DNA of 51,579 nt from Pseudomonadota bacterium (GCA_023422695.1 JAFAGN010000130.1:1-51579); one strand, 5' to 3'; counted from the stretch's first letter, positions 15,421-24,271 are shown. Made by a program: numbers and translations. The notes: generated from the sequence alone by a model not told the origin.

Positions 15421-16649
15421 CAGGCGGCGCGCGCGAAGATAGCGGCGATGCCCTGTCCGCCGCCGATGCACATCGTCTCCAGCCCGAAACGCCCGTCGCG
15501 GCGCACCAGTTCGCGCGTCAGATTGGCGAGGATGCGCCCGCCGGTCGCACCGATCGGGTGGCCGAGCGAAATGCCCGAGCCGTTGACATTGAGCATGTCG
15601 TTCCGGCTGTCGTCGTCCGACCAGCCCCAGCCCTTGAGCACCGCGAGCACCTGCGGCGCGAACGCCTCGTTCAGTTCGACCAGGTCGATGTCGCCCCAGC
15701 CCAAGCCGGTGCGCGCGAACAGCCGTTCGACCGCGGGAACCGGGCCGATCCCCATCCGGCTGGGGTCGCAACCTGCCGCCGCCCAGCTGTGGAACCAGGC
15801 GATTGGTTCGAGTCCGAGTTCGTCGAGCTTGTCCTCGGCGACAACCAGGCACGCGGCGGCGGCATCATTCTGCTGGCTGGCATTGCCCGCGGTCACCACC
15901 GCGCCGGGGATCGTCTTCGCCTCGATCGCGCGCAGCGCGCCCAATGATTCCAGCGTCGCGTCGGCGCGATAGCCCTCGTCATGCGCAAAGATCACCGGAT
16001 CGCCTTTGCGCTGCGGCACCGCGACCGGAACCAGTTCGTCGTCGAACAGCCCCTTCGCCCATGCCGCCGCAGCGCGCTGGTGGCTCTGCACCGCATAGGC
16101 GTCGGCGGCCTCGCGCGTGATGCCATAATCCTTCGCCAGATTTTCGGCGGTTTCGATCATTCCGCTGATCACCCCGAAGCGTTCGATCGGCTGCGACATC
16201 AACCGCCCGCGGGTCAGCCGGTCGTGGAGCGTCAGATTGCCCGCGCGGACGCCCTTGCGGACATCGATGCTGTAATGTTCGACGTTCGACATCGATTCGA
16301 CCCCGCCCGCGACGACGACGTCGGACATGCCGGTCTGGACCATCATCGCGGCATTGGCGATCGCCTGCAGCCCCGAACCGCAGCGGCGATCGAGCTGGTA
16401 GCCCGGCACCTCCAGCGGCAACCCCGCAGCGAGCCACGACCAGTGGCCGATGCTCGGCGCCTCGCCATTGCCATAGCCTTGCGAGAACACGACATCGTCG
16501 ACCCGCGCCGGATCGATCTTCGTCCGCTCGATCAGCGCCTTCAGCACCACCGCGCCAAGCTGCCCCGCATCGAGGCTGGCAAGGCTGCCGCCGAACTTGC
16601 CGACGGCGGTACGGATCGGGGCAACGATGGCGGCGCGGCGCAGGGTCAT
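15420..16649 (-). CDS. Acetyl-CoA acetyltransferase-type thiolase
   Basis: The 409-residue protein has all thiolase landmarks: the nucleophile Cys90 in LDRRCGSGLQAIANA, GGVESMSNVEHYS, LNEAFAPQVL, the GHP motif with His364 in NGSGISLGHPIGATGGR and the second Cys394 in CIGGGQG. It either condenses two acetyl-CoA or cleaves 3-ketoacyl-CoA. The lack of hydratase or hydroxyacyl-CoA dehydrogenase genes nearby means the pathway is incomplete here. It is first in the pair with the acyl-CoA dehydrogenase (TGATG overlap) and follows the CoA-transferase by 15 bases, forming a three-gene leftward operon. Confidence 0.93.
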   Translation of the reverse strand: MTLRRAAIVAPIRTAVGKFGGSLASLDAGQLGAVVLKALIERTKIDPARVDDVVFSQGYGNGEAPSIGHWSWLAAGLPLEVPGYQLDRRCGSGLQAIANAAMMVQTGMSDVVVAGGVESMSNVEHYSIDVRKGVRAGNLTLHDRLTRGRLMSQPIERFGVISGMIETAENLAKDYGITREAADAYAVQSHQRAAAAWAKGLFDDELVPVAVPQRKGDPVIFAHDEGYRADATLESLGALRAIEAKTIPGAVVTAGNASQQNDAAAACLVVAEDKLDELGLEPIAWFHSWAAAGCDPSRMGIGPVPAVERLFARTGLGWGDIDLVELNEAFAPQVLAVLKGWGWSDDDSRNDMLNVNGSGISLGHPIGATGGRILANLTRELVRRDGRFGLETMCIGGGQGIAAIFARAA

Positions 16650-16664
16650 GTCATTCTCCAGTTT

Positions 16665-17861
16665 TCAGGCGATGCCGACGATACCGGCATCGATCAGCCG
16701 GGCAAGCTCGCCGGGCGGCAGCGAGAGGCGGTTCGTCAAAATTTCTTCGCTATGCTGTCCGTTGCGCGGCGCCGGACGCGGCGACTGGCGCGCATCCTGC
16801 GGCAAGGTCGCAAAAGCACCCGCGGCGGGATAGGCGAAGCCGCTGGGGTTGTCGGCCGTCCCGAAGATCGGATTGTCGGCAACGAGCGCCGGATCCTGAA
16901 CGGCATCGAGCATCGTGCGATAGGGCGAATGCACGATCCCGCCCGCGTCAAAAGCGGCAGCGAGATCGGCGTGGCTGCGGTTCGCGATCGCACCCTCGAA
17001 CAGCGGATACAGCGCGTCGCGGTGGGTGAAGCGCAGCCCGTCGTCCTTCGCAAAGGACACCCCGCGCGCCGCCTCGACCGCCGCGATGGCATCGCCAAGT
17101 CCCAGCGCCGCAACCAGATTGGCCCATTGCCGCGGCGTCACGACGACGATCATCGTCCGCTGGCCGTCGGCGGTGACGAAATCGCGCCCGAACAGGCCGT
17201 AAACCGCATTGCCGAGCCGCGGGCGATTGGCGCCGCTATACAGCACCTCGGCCACCCCGCCGAGATTGGCGACGGTGCCGATGGCGACATCGGACAGCGG
17301 CACGCGCACCTCGCCGCCCGTACCCGTCGCCGTCCGCCGCTGGATCGCGGCGAGCAGCGCAAAGGCGGCATAGGCGCCGCTGAGCAGATCCCATGCCGGC
17401 AGCACATGGTTGACCGGTTCGGGACCGGTGCCGGTCAGCATCGGATAACCGACGCTGTTGTTCACCGTATAGTCGAGCGCGGGCGATCCGTCGGCCCAGC
17501 CCATGACGCGGACGGTGATCAGGTCGGGCCGTTCCGCCGCCAGCACCTCATGCGCCAGAAAGCCGCCGACCGGAAAGTTGGTGATGCACTGCCCCGTCGC
17601 GCGCACCAGCGCCTGGAGCAGCTCGCGCCCCTCGGGCCGACCCAGATCGAGCGCGACCGACTTTTTCGCGCGGTTCAGATTTTCCCAATAGAGCGAGTCA
17701 TTGCCGTCGGTGACCGGCCAGCGGCGAAAATCGGGACCGCCGCCGATCTGGTCGACGCGGATCACCTCGGCCCCCATTTGCGCGCAATAGAGCCCGGCGG
17801 TGGGCGAGGCGACGAAGGACGATGCTTCGATCACCGAAAGGCCAGTCAGCAGGTCGTACAT
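16665..17861 (-). CDS. CaiB/BaiF family (class III) CoA-transferase
   Basis: The 398-residue product has the family N-terminus (GLSVIEASSFVASPTAGLY; MGAEVIRVDQIGGG; WENLNRAKKSVALDL) and the likely catalytic Asp158 in PAWDLLSGAYAAFAL. It would move CoA between carboxylic acids. The ATG at 17861 sits behind GGAGG and GGAG motifs; the longer frame lacks homology features. It starts the operon with thiolase and acyl-CoA dehydrogenase, so it may activate the acid that this pathway degrades. The specific acid cannot be told from sequence alone. Confidence 0.88.
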   Translation of the reverse strand: MYDLLTGLSVIEASSFVASPTAGLYCAQMGAEVIRVDQIGGGPDFRRWPVTDGNDSLYWENLNRAKKSVALDLGRPEGRELLQALVRATGQCITNFPVGGFLAHEVLAAERPDLITVRVMGWADGSPALDYTVNNSVGYPMLTGTGPEPVNHVLPAWDLLSGAYAAFALLAAIQRRTATGTGGEVRVPLSDVAIGTVANLGGVAEVLYSGANRPRLGNAVYGLFGRDFVTADGQRTMIVVVTPRQWANLVAALGLGDAIAAVEAARGVSFAKDDGLRFTHRDALYPLFEGAIANRSHADLAAAFDAGGIVHSPYRTMLDAVQDPALVADNPIFGTADNPSGFAYPAAGAFATLPQDARQSPRPAPRNGQHSEEILTNRLSLPPGELARLIDAGIVGIA

Positions 17862-17954
17862 CCGCTCCTGTTCCTCCCCGATCTTCGGCCCGAGCGCCAC
17901 GCCGGGGCATCTGGCGCACCGCGCAGCCCAAGTCAAACCGGCGCGGCGCCGAAC

Positions 17955-18419
17955 CTAAAAGATCGGCAGTTCGTTGGTCGACTTGATCTCCGACAGCGCC
18001 ACGGTCGAGTTGATTTCCTGCACCCCCGGCAGCTTGCTGAGCTTGTCGAAGAAAAACGCCTCATAGGCATCGATGTCGCGCGCGACGATCCGCAGCATGA
18101 AATCCATATTGCCCATCAGCACATAGGCGCCGAGCACTTCCGGGAACCCCGCGATCGCATCGCTGAATTCGTCGAGGTTCGCGCGGCCGTGCGCGTTGAG
18201 TTTGACCTGCGCAAAAATATGCGCGTGCAGCCCGACCTTGCGCCGGTCGACGACCGCCACCCGCCCCTTGATATAGCCGTCGCGTTCGAGCCGATCGATG
18301 CGCCGCCAGCACGGCGACGGCGAGAGCCCGACGCGCTCGGCGAGTTCGGCGGTGGTCAGGCTGGCGTCGCGTTGCAGCTCGCGGATGATATTCTTCTCGA
18401 AGGGATCAAGATCGGTCAT
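17955..18419 (-). CDS. Lrp/AsnC family transcription regulator
   Basis: A 154-residue Lrp-type protein: an N-terminal HTH (TTAELAERVGLSPSPCWRRI, residues about 21-40) and a C-terminal RAM ligand/oligomer domain with VLGAYVLMGNMDFMLRIVA and LPGVQEINSTVALSEIK. It is divergent from the amino acid dehydrogenase across 114 bases that contain a palindrome and a direct repeat. Local amino-acid-responsive control of that gene is likely, as with BkdR or LrpC-type pairs. ATG 18419 is used; GTG 18425 would add two residues. It could also influence the CoA-transferase operon behind it. Confidence 0.93.
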   Translation of the reverse strand: MTDLDPFEKNIIRELQRDASLTTAELAERVGLSPSPCWRRIDRLERDGYIKGRVAVVDRRKVGLHAHIFAQVKLNAHGRANLDEFSDAIAGFPEVLGAYVLMGNMDFMLRIVARDIDAYEAFFFDKLSKLPGVQEINSTVALSEIKSTNELPIF

Positions 18420-18450
18420 TTTCACCCAACTTTGTCATTATATGAGGAAT

Positions 18451-18500
18451 ATTGACCTCGATAGCGCCAAAAACTCGAAATTTCGAGCAAGATTGACCTC
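18451..18500. promoter_or_regulatory. Candidate Lrp operator region
   Basis: Between the divergent lrp-type and dehydrogenase genes are a perfect 14-base palindrome CTCGAAATTTCGAG (18474-18487) and two direct copies of ATTGACCTC (18451-18459 and 18492-18500) 41 bases apart, about four helical turns. Phased repeats around a palindrome suit an octameric Lrp-type regulator. The exact operator is an inference. Confidence 0.5.
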
Positions 18501-18539
18501 CATCGATCTGCGATAAGCCCTGCTGAACAGGAGGATGTC

Positions 18540-19592
18540 ATGGTTGTGCAAGTTTCGGGTCGCTGGCCCGCCGTCGAAACCGTTCGGTTGGAGGATAAGA
18601 GCGTCGGGCTCGATGGCGTTATTGTCATCCATTCGACGACGCTGGGTCCCGGCGCCGGCGGTTGCCGCCTGTGGGATTATCCCGACCTCGACCAGGCCTT
18701 CACCGACGCTTTTCGGCTTGCCGAGGGGATGAGCTATAAAAATGCGATGGCCGGGCTGCCGTTCGGCGGCGCCAAGGCGGTGCTGCGCCGCCCCGACGGT
18801 CCGTTCGACCGCGCCGCGCTGTTCCGCGCCTTTGGCCGCGCGGTCGAGGCGCTGGGCGGGCGCTATGTGACCGCCGAGGATGTCGGCACCACCGTCGCCG
18901 ATATGCAAGACGTGGCGCGTGAGACGCGCCATGTTGCCGGGCTGGCGGCGGTCGGCGCCGTCGCCGGAGGCGATCCTTCGCCATGGACCGCCGAGGGCGT
19001 GTTCGGGGCGATCGAAGCGGGCGCCGCCTTTGCGCTCGGGTCGGAGCTGAACGGGCTGACCGTCGCGGTGCAGGGGACCGGCAATGTCGGCGCCGAACTG
19101 TGCCGCCGCCTCGCCGATGCCGGGGCGCAGCTGGTCATCGCCGACGTTGCGCCGGGCCGCCGCGACCGGCTCGCGACGATCCTCGGCGCGCGCGTCGTGG
19201 GCGCCGACGCGATCGCCGCCATCGACTGCGACATCTTCGTCCCCTGCGCGCTCGGCGGGGTACTCGACGAAAATACCGTCGCGGCGATGAAGGCCAGGCT
19301 GGTGTGCGGCGGCGCCAACAATCAGCTCGCGACCCCCGAAATAGCAGGCGCGCTGTGCGCGCGTGGGATCACCTATGTCCCCGACTATGTCGCCAACGCG
19401 GGCGGCATCATCAGCGTGTCGGCCGAGTATCTGGGGGAAAGCGCGGCCAGCGTCGCCAGCCGCGTCGCCGAGATCGGCCCCCGCGTCACCGCGATCCTCG
19501 AAGAAGCTGCGCGCCGCCGCCTGTCGCCCGCTACCGTCGCCGACGAAACCGCCGAACGGCTGATCGCAAGCGCCGGGCAGCTCGCGGCGTGA
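18540..19592 (+). CDS. Leucine/phenylalanine-type amino acid dehydrogenase
   Basis: The 350-residue protein belongs to the Glu/Leu/Phe/Val dehydrogenase family and would carry out NAD-dependent reversible oxidative deamination of a branched-chain or aromatic amino acid. It has GPGAGGCRLW near residue 37, the catalytic lysines Lys67 (GMSYKNAM) and Lys79 (LPFGGAKAVL) at the leucine dehydrogenase positions, TAEDVGTTVADM, and the Rossmann motif VQGTGNVGAELCRRL near residue 175. Length fits leucine dehydrogenase better than the longer glutamate enzymes. AGGAGG lies 5 bases before the ATG. It is divergent from the Lrp-type gene and overlaps a small ACT-like gene downstream. Confidence 0.93.
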   Translation: MVVQVSGRWPAVETVRLEDKSVGLDGVIVIHSTTLGPGAGGCRLWDYPDLDQAFTDAFRLAEGMSYKNAMAGLPFGGAKAVLRRPDGPFDRAALFRAFGRAVEALGGRYVTAEDVGTTVADMQDVARETRHVAGLAAVGAVAGGDPSPWTAEGVFGAIEAGAAFALGSELNGLTVAVQGTGNVGAELCRRLADAGAQLVIADVAPGRRDRLATILGARVVGADAIAAIDCDIFVPCALGGVLDENTVAAMKARLVCGGANNQLATPEIAGALCARGITYVPDYVANAGGIISVSAEYLGESAASVASRVAEIGPRVTAILEEAARRRLSPATVADETAERLIASAGQLAA

Positions 19593-19783
19593 GGCGGCGC
19601 TTCCGGATTGTTGCCGCCGCCGACCCGCAAACGCTGCCGCGGATCATGGGCATTTTTTCCCAGCGCGCGCTGATTCCCGCGACAATGTCGGTCGAGCTGC
19701 GCGGCGACCTTGTCCATATCGACACCGCATTGGACGACCTCGACGCGCTGACCGCCGCGATCGTCGTGGAAAAATTGCGCTAA
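19589..19783 (+). CDS. Small ACT-like domain protein
   Basis: A 64-residue frame begins with GTG overlapping the dehydrogenase stop (GTGA). It reads RRFRIVAAADPQTLPRIMG, then FSQRALIPATMSVELRGD and a final helix LDALTAAIVVEKLR. The beta-alpha-beta pattern with DPQTLPRIMGIFSQR resembles the ACT modules of IlvM/IlvN-type regulatory subunits. ACT domains bind amino acids, so it may sense the substrate or product of the dehydrogenase. The translational coupling and matching codon use support a real gene, but I have no homologue in hand. Confidence 0.7.
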   Translation: MRRRFRIVAAADPQTLPRIMGIFSQRALIPATMSVELRGDLVHIDTALDDLDALTAAIVVEKLR

Positions 19784-19869
19784 AGCGTCCTCGTCACCAG
19801 CGCCGTTTGCGATCCGGCGGACCAGGCCGCCGCGGCGATCGTCGCAGCATGAAGGGCGATGAGAGGAAA

Positions 19870-19946
<77 letters not shown>

Positions 19947-20064
19947 CAATAGAGCGCGGCCTCTAGCAAGAGCGCGGCCCGGCAGCAATGGCCTATCGAC
20001 CATCGCGCGGCGATGTGCGAAGCGGGCGGCGACGACATCAGGCATAGGCAGGGGAAACGCCGGC

Positions 20065-21126
20065 GTGACGCCATCCGAACGAAGCTGGCCGATGGCCGCC
20101 GACCTGTATGGCGAGATGCAGCTGGAGGCGCATCCGCCTGCGAAGCGCCGCTGGCGCGATTATCTTCCCGGGGTGCTCGTCACCGCCATCGCGGCGCTCG
20201 CCGCCGCGTGGCTCGCCGATCATTATGCAGCGCCGCTGGTGCTGATGGGACTGCTCATTGGCCTCGCGATGAGTTTCCTGTCGCAGGACAAGCGCACCCA
20301 TGCCGGGCTCGACCTGATGTCGCAAACCGCGCTCAGGATCGGGATCGTGCTCGTTGGCGCGCGGATCACCGCCGACCAGCTGGCCGAGCTGGGGCCGCTG
20401 CCCTTTGCATTGCTCGTGCTGATCATGCTTGCGGTCATCGTCGTGACCGTCGCGACCGCGCGATGGTTCATGCAGGATCGCCATGCGGCGCTGCTGGCGG
20501 GCGGCGCCACCGCGATCTGCGGCGCGTCGGCGGCGCTCGCGCTCTATTCGCTGATCGGTGACAGGCGCGTCGATCAGGCGCGCTTCACGCTGACCCTCGT
20601 CGGGATCACCGTCGCCAGCGCCTTTGCGATGACGCTCTATCCGGTGCTCGCCGCCGAGCTCGACCTCACCGATGCGCAGGCGGGGTTTCTGATCGGCGCA
20701 TCGATCCATGACGTCGCGCAGGCGATCGGTGGTGGCTTCTCCTTCTCGCCGCAAGCGGGCGAAGTCGCGACGATCGTCAAGCTGACGCGCGTCGCGTTGC
20801 TCGCGCCGATGCTGATGCTGGTCGCCTTGTGGCTGGGGCGGAGCGGCGAGCGCGATAGCACGCGCAGGATTCCGCTTCGCCTGCCCTGGTTCATCGTCGG
20901 CTTTCTGGGCGTCGCGGCGCTCAATTCGCTCATCACGCTCCCGCCGCCGCTGCAGGATGGCGCGGCGACGGGGGCGCAGGCGCTGCTGCTGTTGGCGATC
21001 GTTGCGACCGCGATGAAGGCGCGGCTGCATCTGCTGCTCGATCAGGGATGGCGCAGCTTCGCGCCAATCATCGTCGCGACGCTGACCAGTTTCCTGCTGT
21101 CGCTCGCCGCGGCGCTGAGTCTGTGA
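20065..21126 (+). CDS. YeiH/UPF0324 family membrane transporter (putative sulfate exporter)
   Basis: A 353-residue protein with about ten membrane segments. The YeiH family features are GLLIGLAMSFL, the ALRIGIVLVGARITADQL segment (residues about 92-109), the conserved GGATAICGASAALAL near 150, and FLIGASIHDVAQAIGGGFSFS near 210. Members are annotated as putative sulfate exporters, but the substrate is not firmly known. The start is GTG 20065 behind AGGGGAA; ATG 20092 is an alternative that keeps all conserved parts. It stands alone between the tRNA and the zinc-ribbon gene, with which it converges. Confidence 0.9.
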   Translation: MTPSERSWPMAADLYGEMQLEAHPPAKRRWRDYLPGVLVTAIAALAAAWLADHYAAPLVLMGLLIGLAMSFLSQDKRTHAGLDLMSQTALRIGIVLVGARITADQLAELGPLPFALLVLIMLAVIVVTVATARWFMQDRHAALLAGGATAICGASAALALYSLIGDRRVDQARFTLTLVGITVASAFAMTLYPVLAAELDLTDAQAGFLIGASIHDVAQAIGGGFSFSPQAGEVATIVKLTRVALLAPMLMLVALWLGRSGERDSTRRIPLRLPWFIVGFLGVAALNSLITLPPPLQDGAATGAQALLLLAIVATAMKARLHLLLDQGWRSFAPIIVATLTSFLLSLAAALSL

Positions 21127-21158
21127 CGGCGTGGCGTCACCGCATCACTTTGTGAAAT

Positions 21159-21917
21159 CTAGCTTTTCGGCAAGGCCCAGCTGACGGTCAGCTGCGTCGC
21201 GCGCCGCGGGATATCCAGCTTGGCCTCGCTGAAATTGACCTTTTCATTGGGCGGCAACATCCGCACCGGCGGCTTGATCGTCCAGCTATAGACGATCGTC
21301 CCCTGCGCATCGCGCAGCTCGGCGAGGATCGGGGGCACGCGTTGCTCGCGGTCGGTCGGGTTGATGATCACCCCCGACGCGGCGAAGTAGATCGTCCCGT
21401 CGGCCAGTTCGCGATGATCCTGATTGGGCGGCAATTCGATCACCAAATCGGGTTCGGCGGCCATACCGGGCAGGCCCAGACCCTGCGCCCAGCCGGGCAG
21501 GCCGAAATAATATAGCCCGCCGGTTGCAGCGACCATCAGCACCGCGGCGCTCGCCGCAATCAGCGTCCAGCGCTTTGCCGGGTTGCGGCGCGGGCGGCGG
21601 AAGGGGAGCGGCGCTTCCGCAGGGGCAGCGGGCGCAGGCCGCGGTGCCGGGTCGGCGGCAAAGGCTTCGGGCGGCGGCGGTGCTGGTTCGACGACCGGCG
21701 CGGCGCTTTCCGCAACCGGCGCCGCCGGTTGAGCGGTCGGCGCCACGAAGGGCTCGGGCGCCGTCGCCGTCACCGCCGCGGCCACGGGATCGATCGCGGC
21801 GGGCTCCTGAAACCAGCTGTGTCGGCAACTGGCACAGCGCACGGTGCGCCCGGTCGGCCCGATGGCGCTATCGGGTACGACGTAACGGGTGTGGCAGGAC
21901 GGGCAGGCGAGGATCAT
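21159..21917 (-). CDS. Zinc-ribbon membrane protein (MJ0042/DUF3426-like)
   Basis: The 252-residue protein starts with a four-cysteine zinc ribbon, CPSCHTRYVVPDSAIG with CASCRHSW (Cys5, Cys8 and the second CxxC near 28-31). A Pro/Ala-rich linker of about 75 residues follows, then one membrane helix (LIAASAAVLMVAATGGLYYF, about 118-137) and a C-terminal beta-rich domain of about 100 residues (TIYFAASGVIINPTDREQRV). The type is common beside ftsE in sphingomonads and other Alphaproteobacteria. The predicted topology places the ribbon in the cytoplasm and the beta domain in the periplasm. Function is unknown. It is divergent from ftsE across 170 bases. Confidence 0.85.
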   Translation of the reverse strand: MILACPSCHTRYVVPDSAIGPTGRTVRCASCRHSWFQEPAAIDPVAAAVTATAPEPFVAPTAQPAAPVAESAAPVVEPAPPPPEAFAADPAPRPAPAAPAEAPLPFRRPRRNPAKRWTLIAASAAVLMVAATGGLYYFGLPGWAQGLGLPGMAAEPDLVIELPPNQDHRELADGTIYFAASGVIINPTDREQRVPPILAELRDAQGTIVYSWTIKPPVRMLPPNEKVNFSEAKLDIPRRATQLTVSWALPKS

Positions 21918-22087
21918 GGTCCCCCTCTAAACACGCTGATTCGCGGCGTTGCAAGCGCCGCGTCGCTGCGGGCCGCCCACTCCCCGCTTTACCTGACACT
22001 ACAGCCGTGTAACAGGCGGGGCATGAGCGCCGCCGCGCCCCTGTTTTACACCCCTTCGCCAGCGCAACCGGTCGCGCGCGTGACGCC

Positions 22088-22819
22088 ATGACGGACGCGC
22101 TCAGCCCGCGCCCCGGCGGCGCAATGGTCGAATTCGACGGCGTCGGGCTGCGCTATGGCCCCGATGCCGAGGTGCTGTGCGACATCAGCTTCAACCTCCA
22201 GCCCGGCAGCTTCTATTTCCTCACCGGCGCATCGGGCGCGGGCAAGACGTCGCTGCTCAAGATGCTGTATTTGGCGCAGCGGCCGAGCCGCGGCATCGTC
22301 CGCCTGTTCGGCGAAGATCTGGTCAATATGCCGCGCCAGCGCCTGCCCGGCTTTCGCCGCCGCATCGGCGTGGTGTTTCAGGATTTCCGCCTGATCCCGC
22401 ATCTGTCGGCGCGCGACAATATTGCGTTGCCACTGCGCATCGCCGGTGTCGGCGAAGAGGATCTGTCGGGTCCGGTGGGCGAGATGCTGAGCTGGATCGG
22501 CCTGGGCGACCGCGCCGATGCGCGCCCGGCAACCTTGTCAGGCGGCGAACAGCAACGCGTCGCGATCGCGCGCGCGGTGATCGCGCGCCCGCAGTTGCTG
22601 GTCGCCGACGAACCGACGGGTAACGTCGATCCCGAGATGGCGATGCGGCTGTTGGGATTGTTCGAGGCGCTGAACCGCCTTGGCACCACTGTCGTGGTCG
22701 CCACCCACGACATCCACCTGATCAGCCGGATCGAAAACGCGCAGATGATGCGGCTGGAAAAGGGGCGGCTCGCCGACCCGACGGGCGCCTTGCGCTACCC
22801 CCCGGCAAACCGGGCATGA
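22088..22819 (+). CDS. ftsE: Cell division ATP-binding protein FtsE
   Basis: FtsE is the ATPase of the FtsEX complex, which links the divisome to peptidoglycan hydrolases. The 243-residue protein has Walker A GASGAGKT (residues 47-54), Q-loop VVFQDFRLIPHLSARDNIAL, ABC signature LSGGEQQRVAIARA, Walker B LLVADEPTGN and the H-loop VATHD. The ATG at 22088 adds about 12 residues ahead of a second possible ATG. ftsX follows after 19 bases, and the operon continues into the DUF218 and plsC genes. Confidence 0.96.
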   Translation: MTDALSPRPGGAMVEFDGVGLRYGPDAEVLCDISFNLQPGSFYFLTGASGAGKTSLLKMLYLAQRPSRGIVRLFGEDLVNMPRQRLPGFRRRIGVVFQDFRLIPHLSARDNIALPLRIAGVGEEDLSGPVGEMLSWIGLGDRADARPATLSGGEQQRVAIARAVIARPQLLVADEPTGNVDPEMAMRLLGLFEALNRLGTTVVVATHDIHLISRIENAQMMRLEKGRLADPTGALRYPPANRA

Positions 22820-22838
22820 CCCAGGGTCAGAACCTCGC

Positions 22839-23744
22839 ATGATCATCCCGCGCGTCCCTGTCCAGCATCGCCGTTTGCTCCCCGACCGCCGCCTGTCGGG
22901 GCCGACGCCATGGGTCATCGCGATCCTGATGATGCTGACCCTGCTCGCGGCGGCCGCCGGGGTCGGGCTGGCGCGGTCGGCGAACGCGATCGGCAGCGCG
23001 ATCGCCGGGCGGGTGACGGTGCAGATCGTTACCGCCAACCCGGTGACCCGCGCCGAACAAGCCGCAGCGCTGCGCCGCGCCGCCGCCGCCCAGCCCTTTG
23101 TCCTGTCGGCGCGCTCGGTCGCGCAAGAGGAACTGCAGGAAACGCTGGGCCAGTGGTTCGGCAGCGCTGAAGGCGACGATCCGGTGCTCAACTCGCTTCC
23201 GCTGCCCGCGCTGATCGATATCGATTTCGTCGGCGAAAACCGCAGCCGCCACATGGCGGAACTGCGCGCGCTGGTTGCCGCCGAGGCGCCCGGCGCCCGC
23301 ATCATCCCGCACGCCGAATGGCTGGGGCCGGTCGCGCGGCTGATCGGCTCGCTCGCGTGGATCGCCGGCGGGCTGGTGCTGTTGATGACACTCGCCAGCG
23401 CCGCGGTGGTGATCATGACCGCGCGCGCGGCGCTTGGCACCCATTTCGCGACGATCGAAATGCTCCATCTGATCGGCGCCACCGACCGCCAGATCACCCG
23501 GCTGTTCCAGCGCCGTATCGCGATCGACACCGCCTATGGCATCGCGCTCGGTACCGCCGTCGCCGCGGCGCTGCTGCTGCTGGTCGGCTGGCAATGGTCG
23601 GGGGTCACCTCGGGGCTCGCGGCGACCGCTTCGCTGGGACCGACCGGCTGGGCGCTCTTGCTGGCGCTGCCGCTATTGGCTATCGCGCTCGCAGCCCTGA
23701 CGGCGCGCCAGACGTTGCTCGCCGCGCTCAAGAAGATTTTATGA
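22839..23744 (+). CDS. ftsX: Cell division membrane protein FtsX
   Basis: FtsX is the membrane partner of FtsE. The 301-residue protein has four membrane segments: residues about 20-42, then after a periplasmic loop of about 135 residues, three more near 165-190, 225-245 and 265-285. The cytoplasmic coupling segment FATIEMLHLIGATDRQITRLF is typical of FtsX. The large loop after the first helix is where hydrolase activators bind in other species. Its stop overlaps the next start (ATGA). Confidence 0.94.
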   Translation: MIIPRVPVQHRRLLPDRRLSGPTPWVIAILMMLTLLAAAAGVGLARSANAIGSAIAGRVTVQIVTANPVTRAEQAAALRRAAAAQPFVLSARSVAQEELQETLGQWFGSAEGDDPVLNSLPLPALIDIDFVGENRSRHMAELRALVAAEAPGARIIPHAEWLGPVARLIGSLAWIAGGLVLLMTLASAAVVIMTARAALGTHFATIEMLHLIGATDRQITRLFQRRIAIDTAYGIALGTAVAAALLLLVGWQWSGVTSGLAATASLGPTGWALLLALPLLAIALAALTARQTLLAALKKIL

Positions 23745-24271
23745 TCAAGCGCCTGATGTCCCTTCTTTTCCTGGCCTGGGTGCTTGGCTTCGCATGGTTT
23801 GCGCTGCTGCCGCCGCTGCCCGCCGCGGCGCAAAAGACCGATGCGATCGTCGTGCTGACCGGCGGCCCGGGACGGATCGACCGCGCGCTCGAACGGCTGG
23901 AAGCGGGCGACGCCAAACGACTGTTGATCAGCGGCGTCGCGCGCGAGGTGAAGCCGCGCGAGCTGGCGGCCGAATATAAACGCCCGGCCTCGCTGTTCGA
24001 ATGCTGCATCGCGCTGGGGTTCGAGGCCGAAGATACACGCTCGAACGCGACCGAGGTCGCGACCTGGGTTGCGCGGCGCAACTATAAAAGCGTGCGGCTG
24101 GTCACCACCGACTGGCATATGCGCCGCGCCGAATATGAAATCGCCCGCGCCGTCGGCGACAAGGTGACGATCCTGCCCGACGCGGTGCGCAGCGAGCCCA
24201 ATTTCGCGACGCTGTTTCGCGAATATCACAAATATCTTGCCGGGCTGGCCGGCGGGCTGCTGGGGCTGTAA
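23741..24271 (+). CDS. YdcF/SanA-like DUF218 protein
   Basis: A 176-residue protein with an N-terminal hydrophobic anchor or signal (residues 3-30) and a DUF218 domain: KTDAIVVLTGGPGRIDRAL, AKRLLISGVAREV, EDTRSNATEVATW, VRLVTTDWHMRRAEYEI. Proteins of this family act in the envelope (SanA, ElyC), and the biochemical role is not settled. It overlaps ftsX by 4 bases and is 11 bases before plsC. The operon links division and envelope lipid genes. Confidence 0.9.
   Translation: MIKRLMSLLFLAWVLGFAWFALLPPLPAAAQKTDAIVVLTGGPGRIDRALERLEAGDAKRLLISGVAREVKPRELAAEYKRPASLFECCIALGFEAEDTRSNATEVATWVARRNYKSVRLVTTDWHMRRAEYEIARAVGDKVTILPDAVRSEPNFATLFREYHKYLAGLAGGLLGL

Noticed and set aside
15981..18455. An 824-codon plus-strand open frame across thiolase, CoA-transferase and the Lrp-type gene
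   Set aside because: It crosses three well-supported minus-strand genes. It is an effect of GC-rich third positions.
21918..22087. Hairpin CCCCGC/GCGGGG before ftsE as a regulatory structure
   Set aside because: Arms are only six bases with a long loop and no conserved context. This could be chance in GC-rich DNA.
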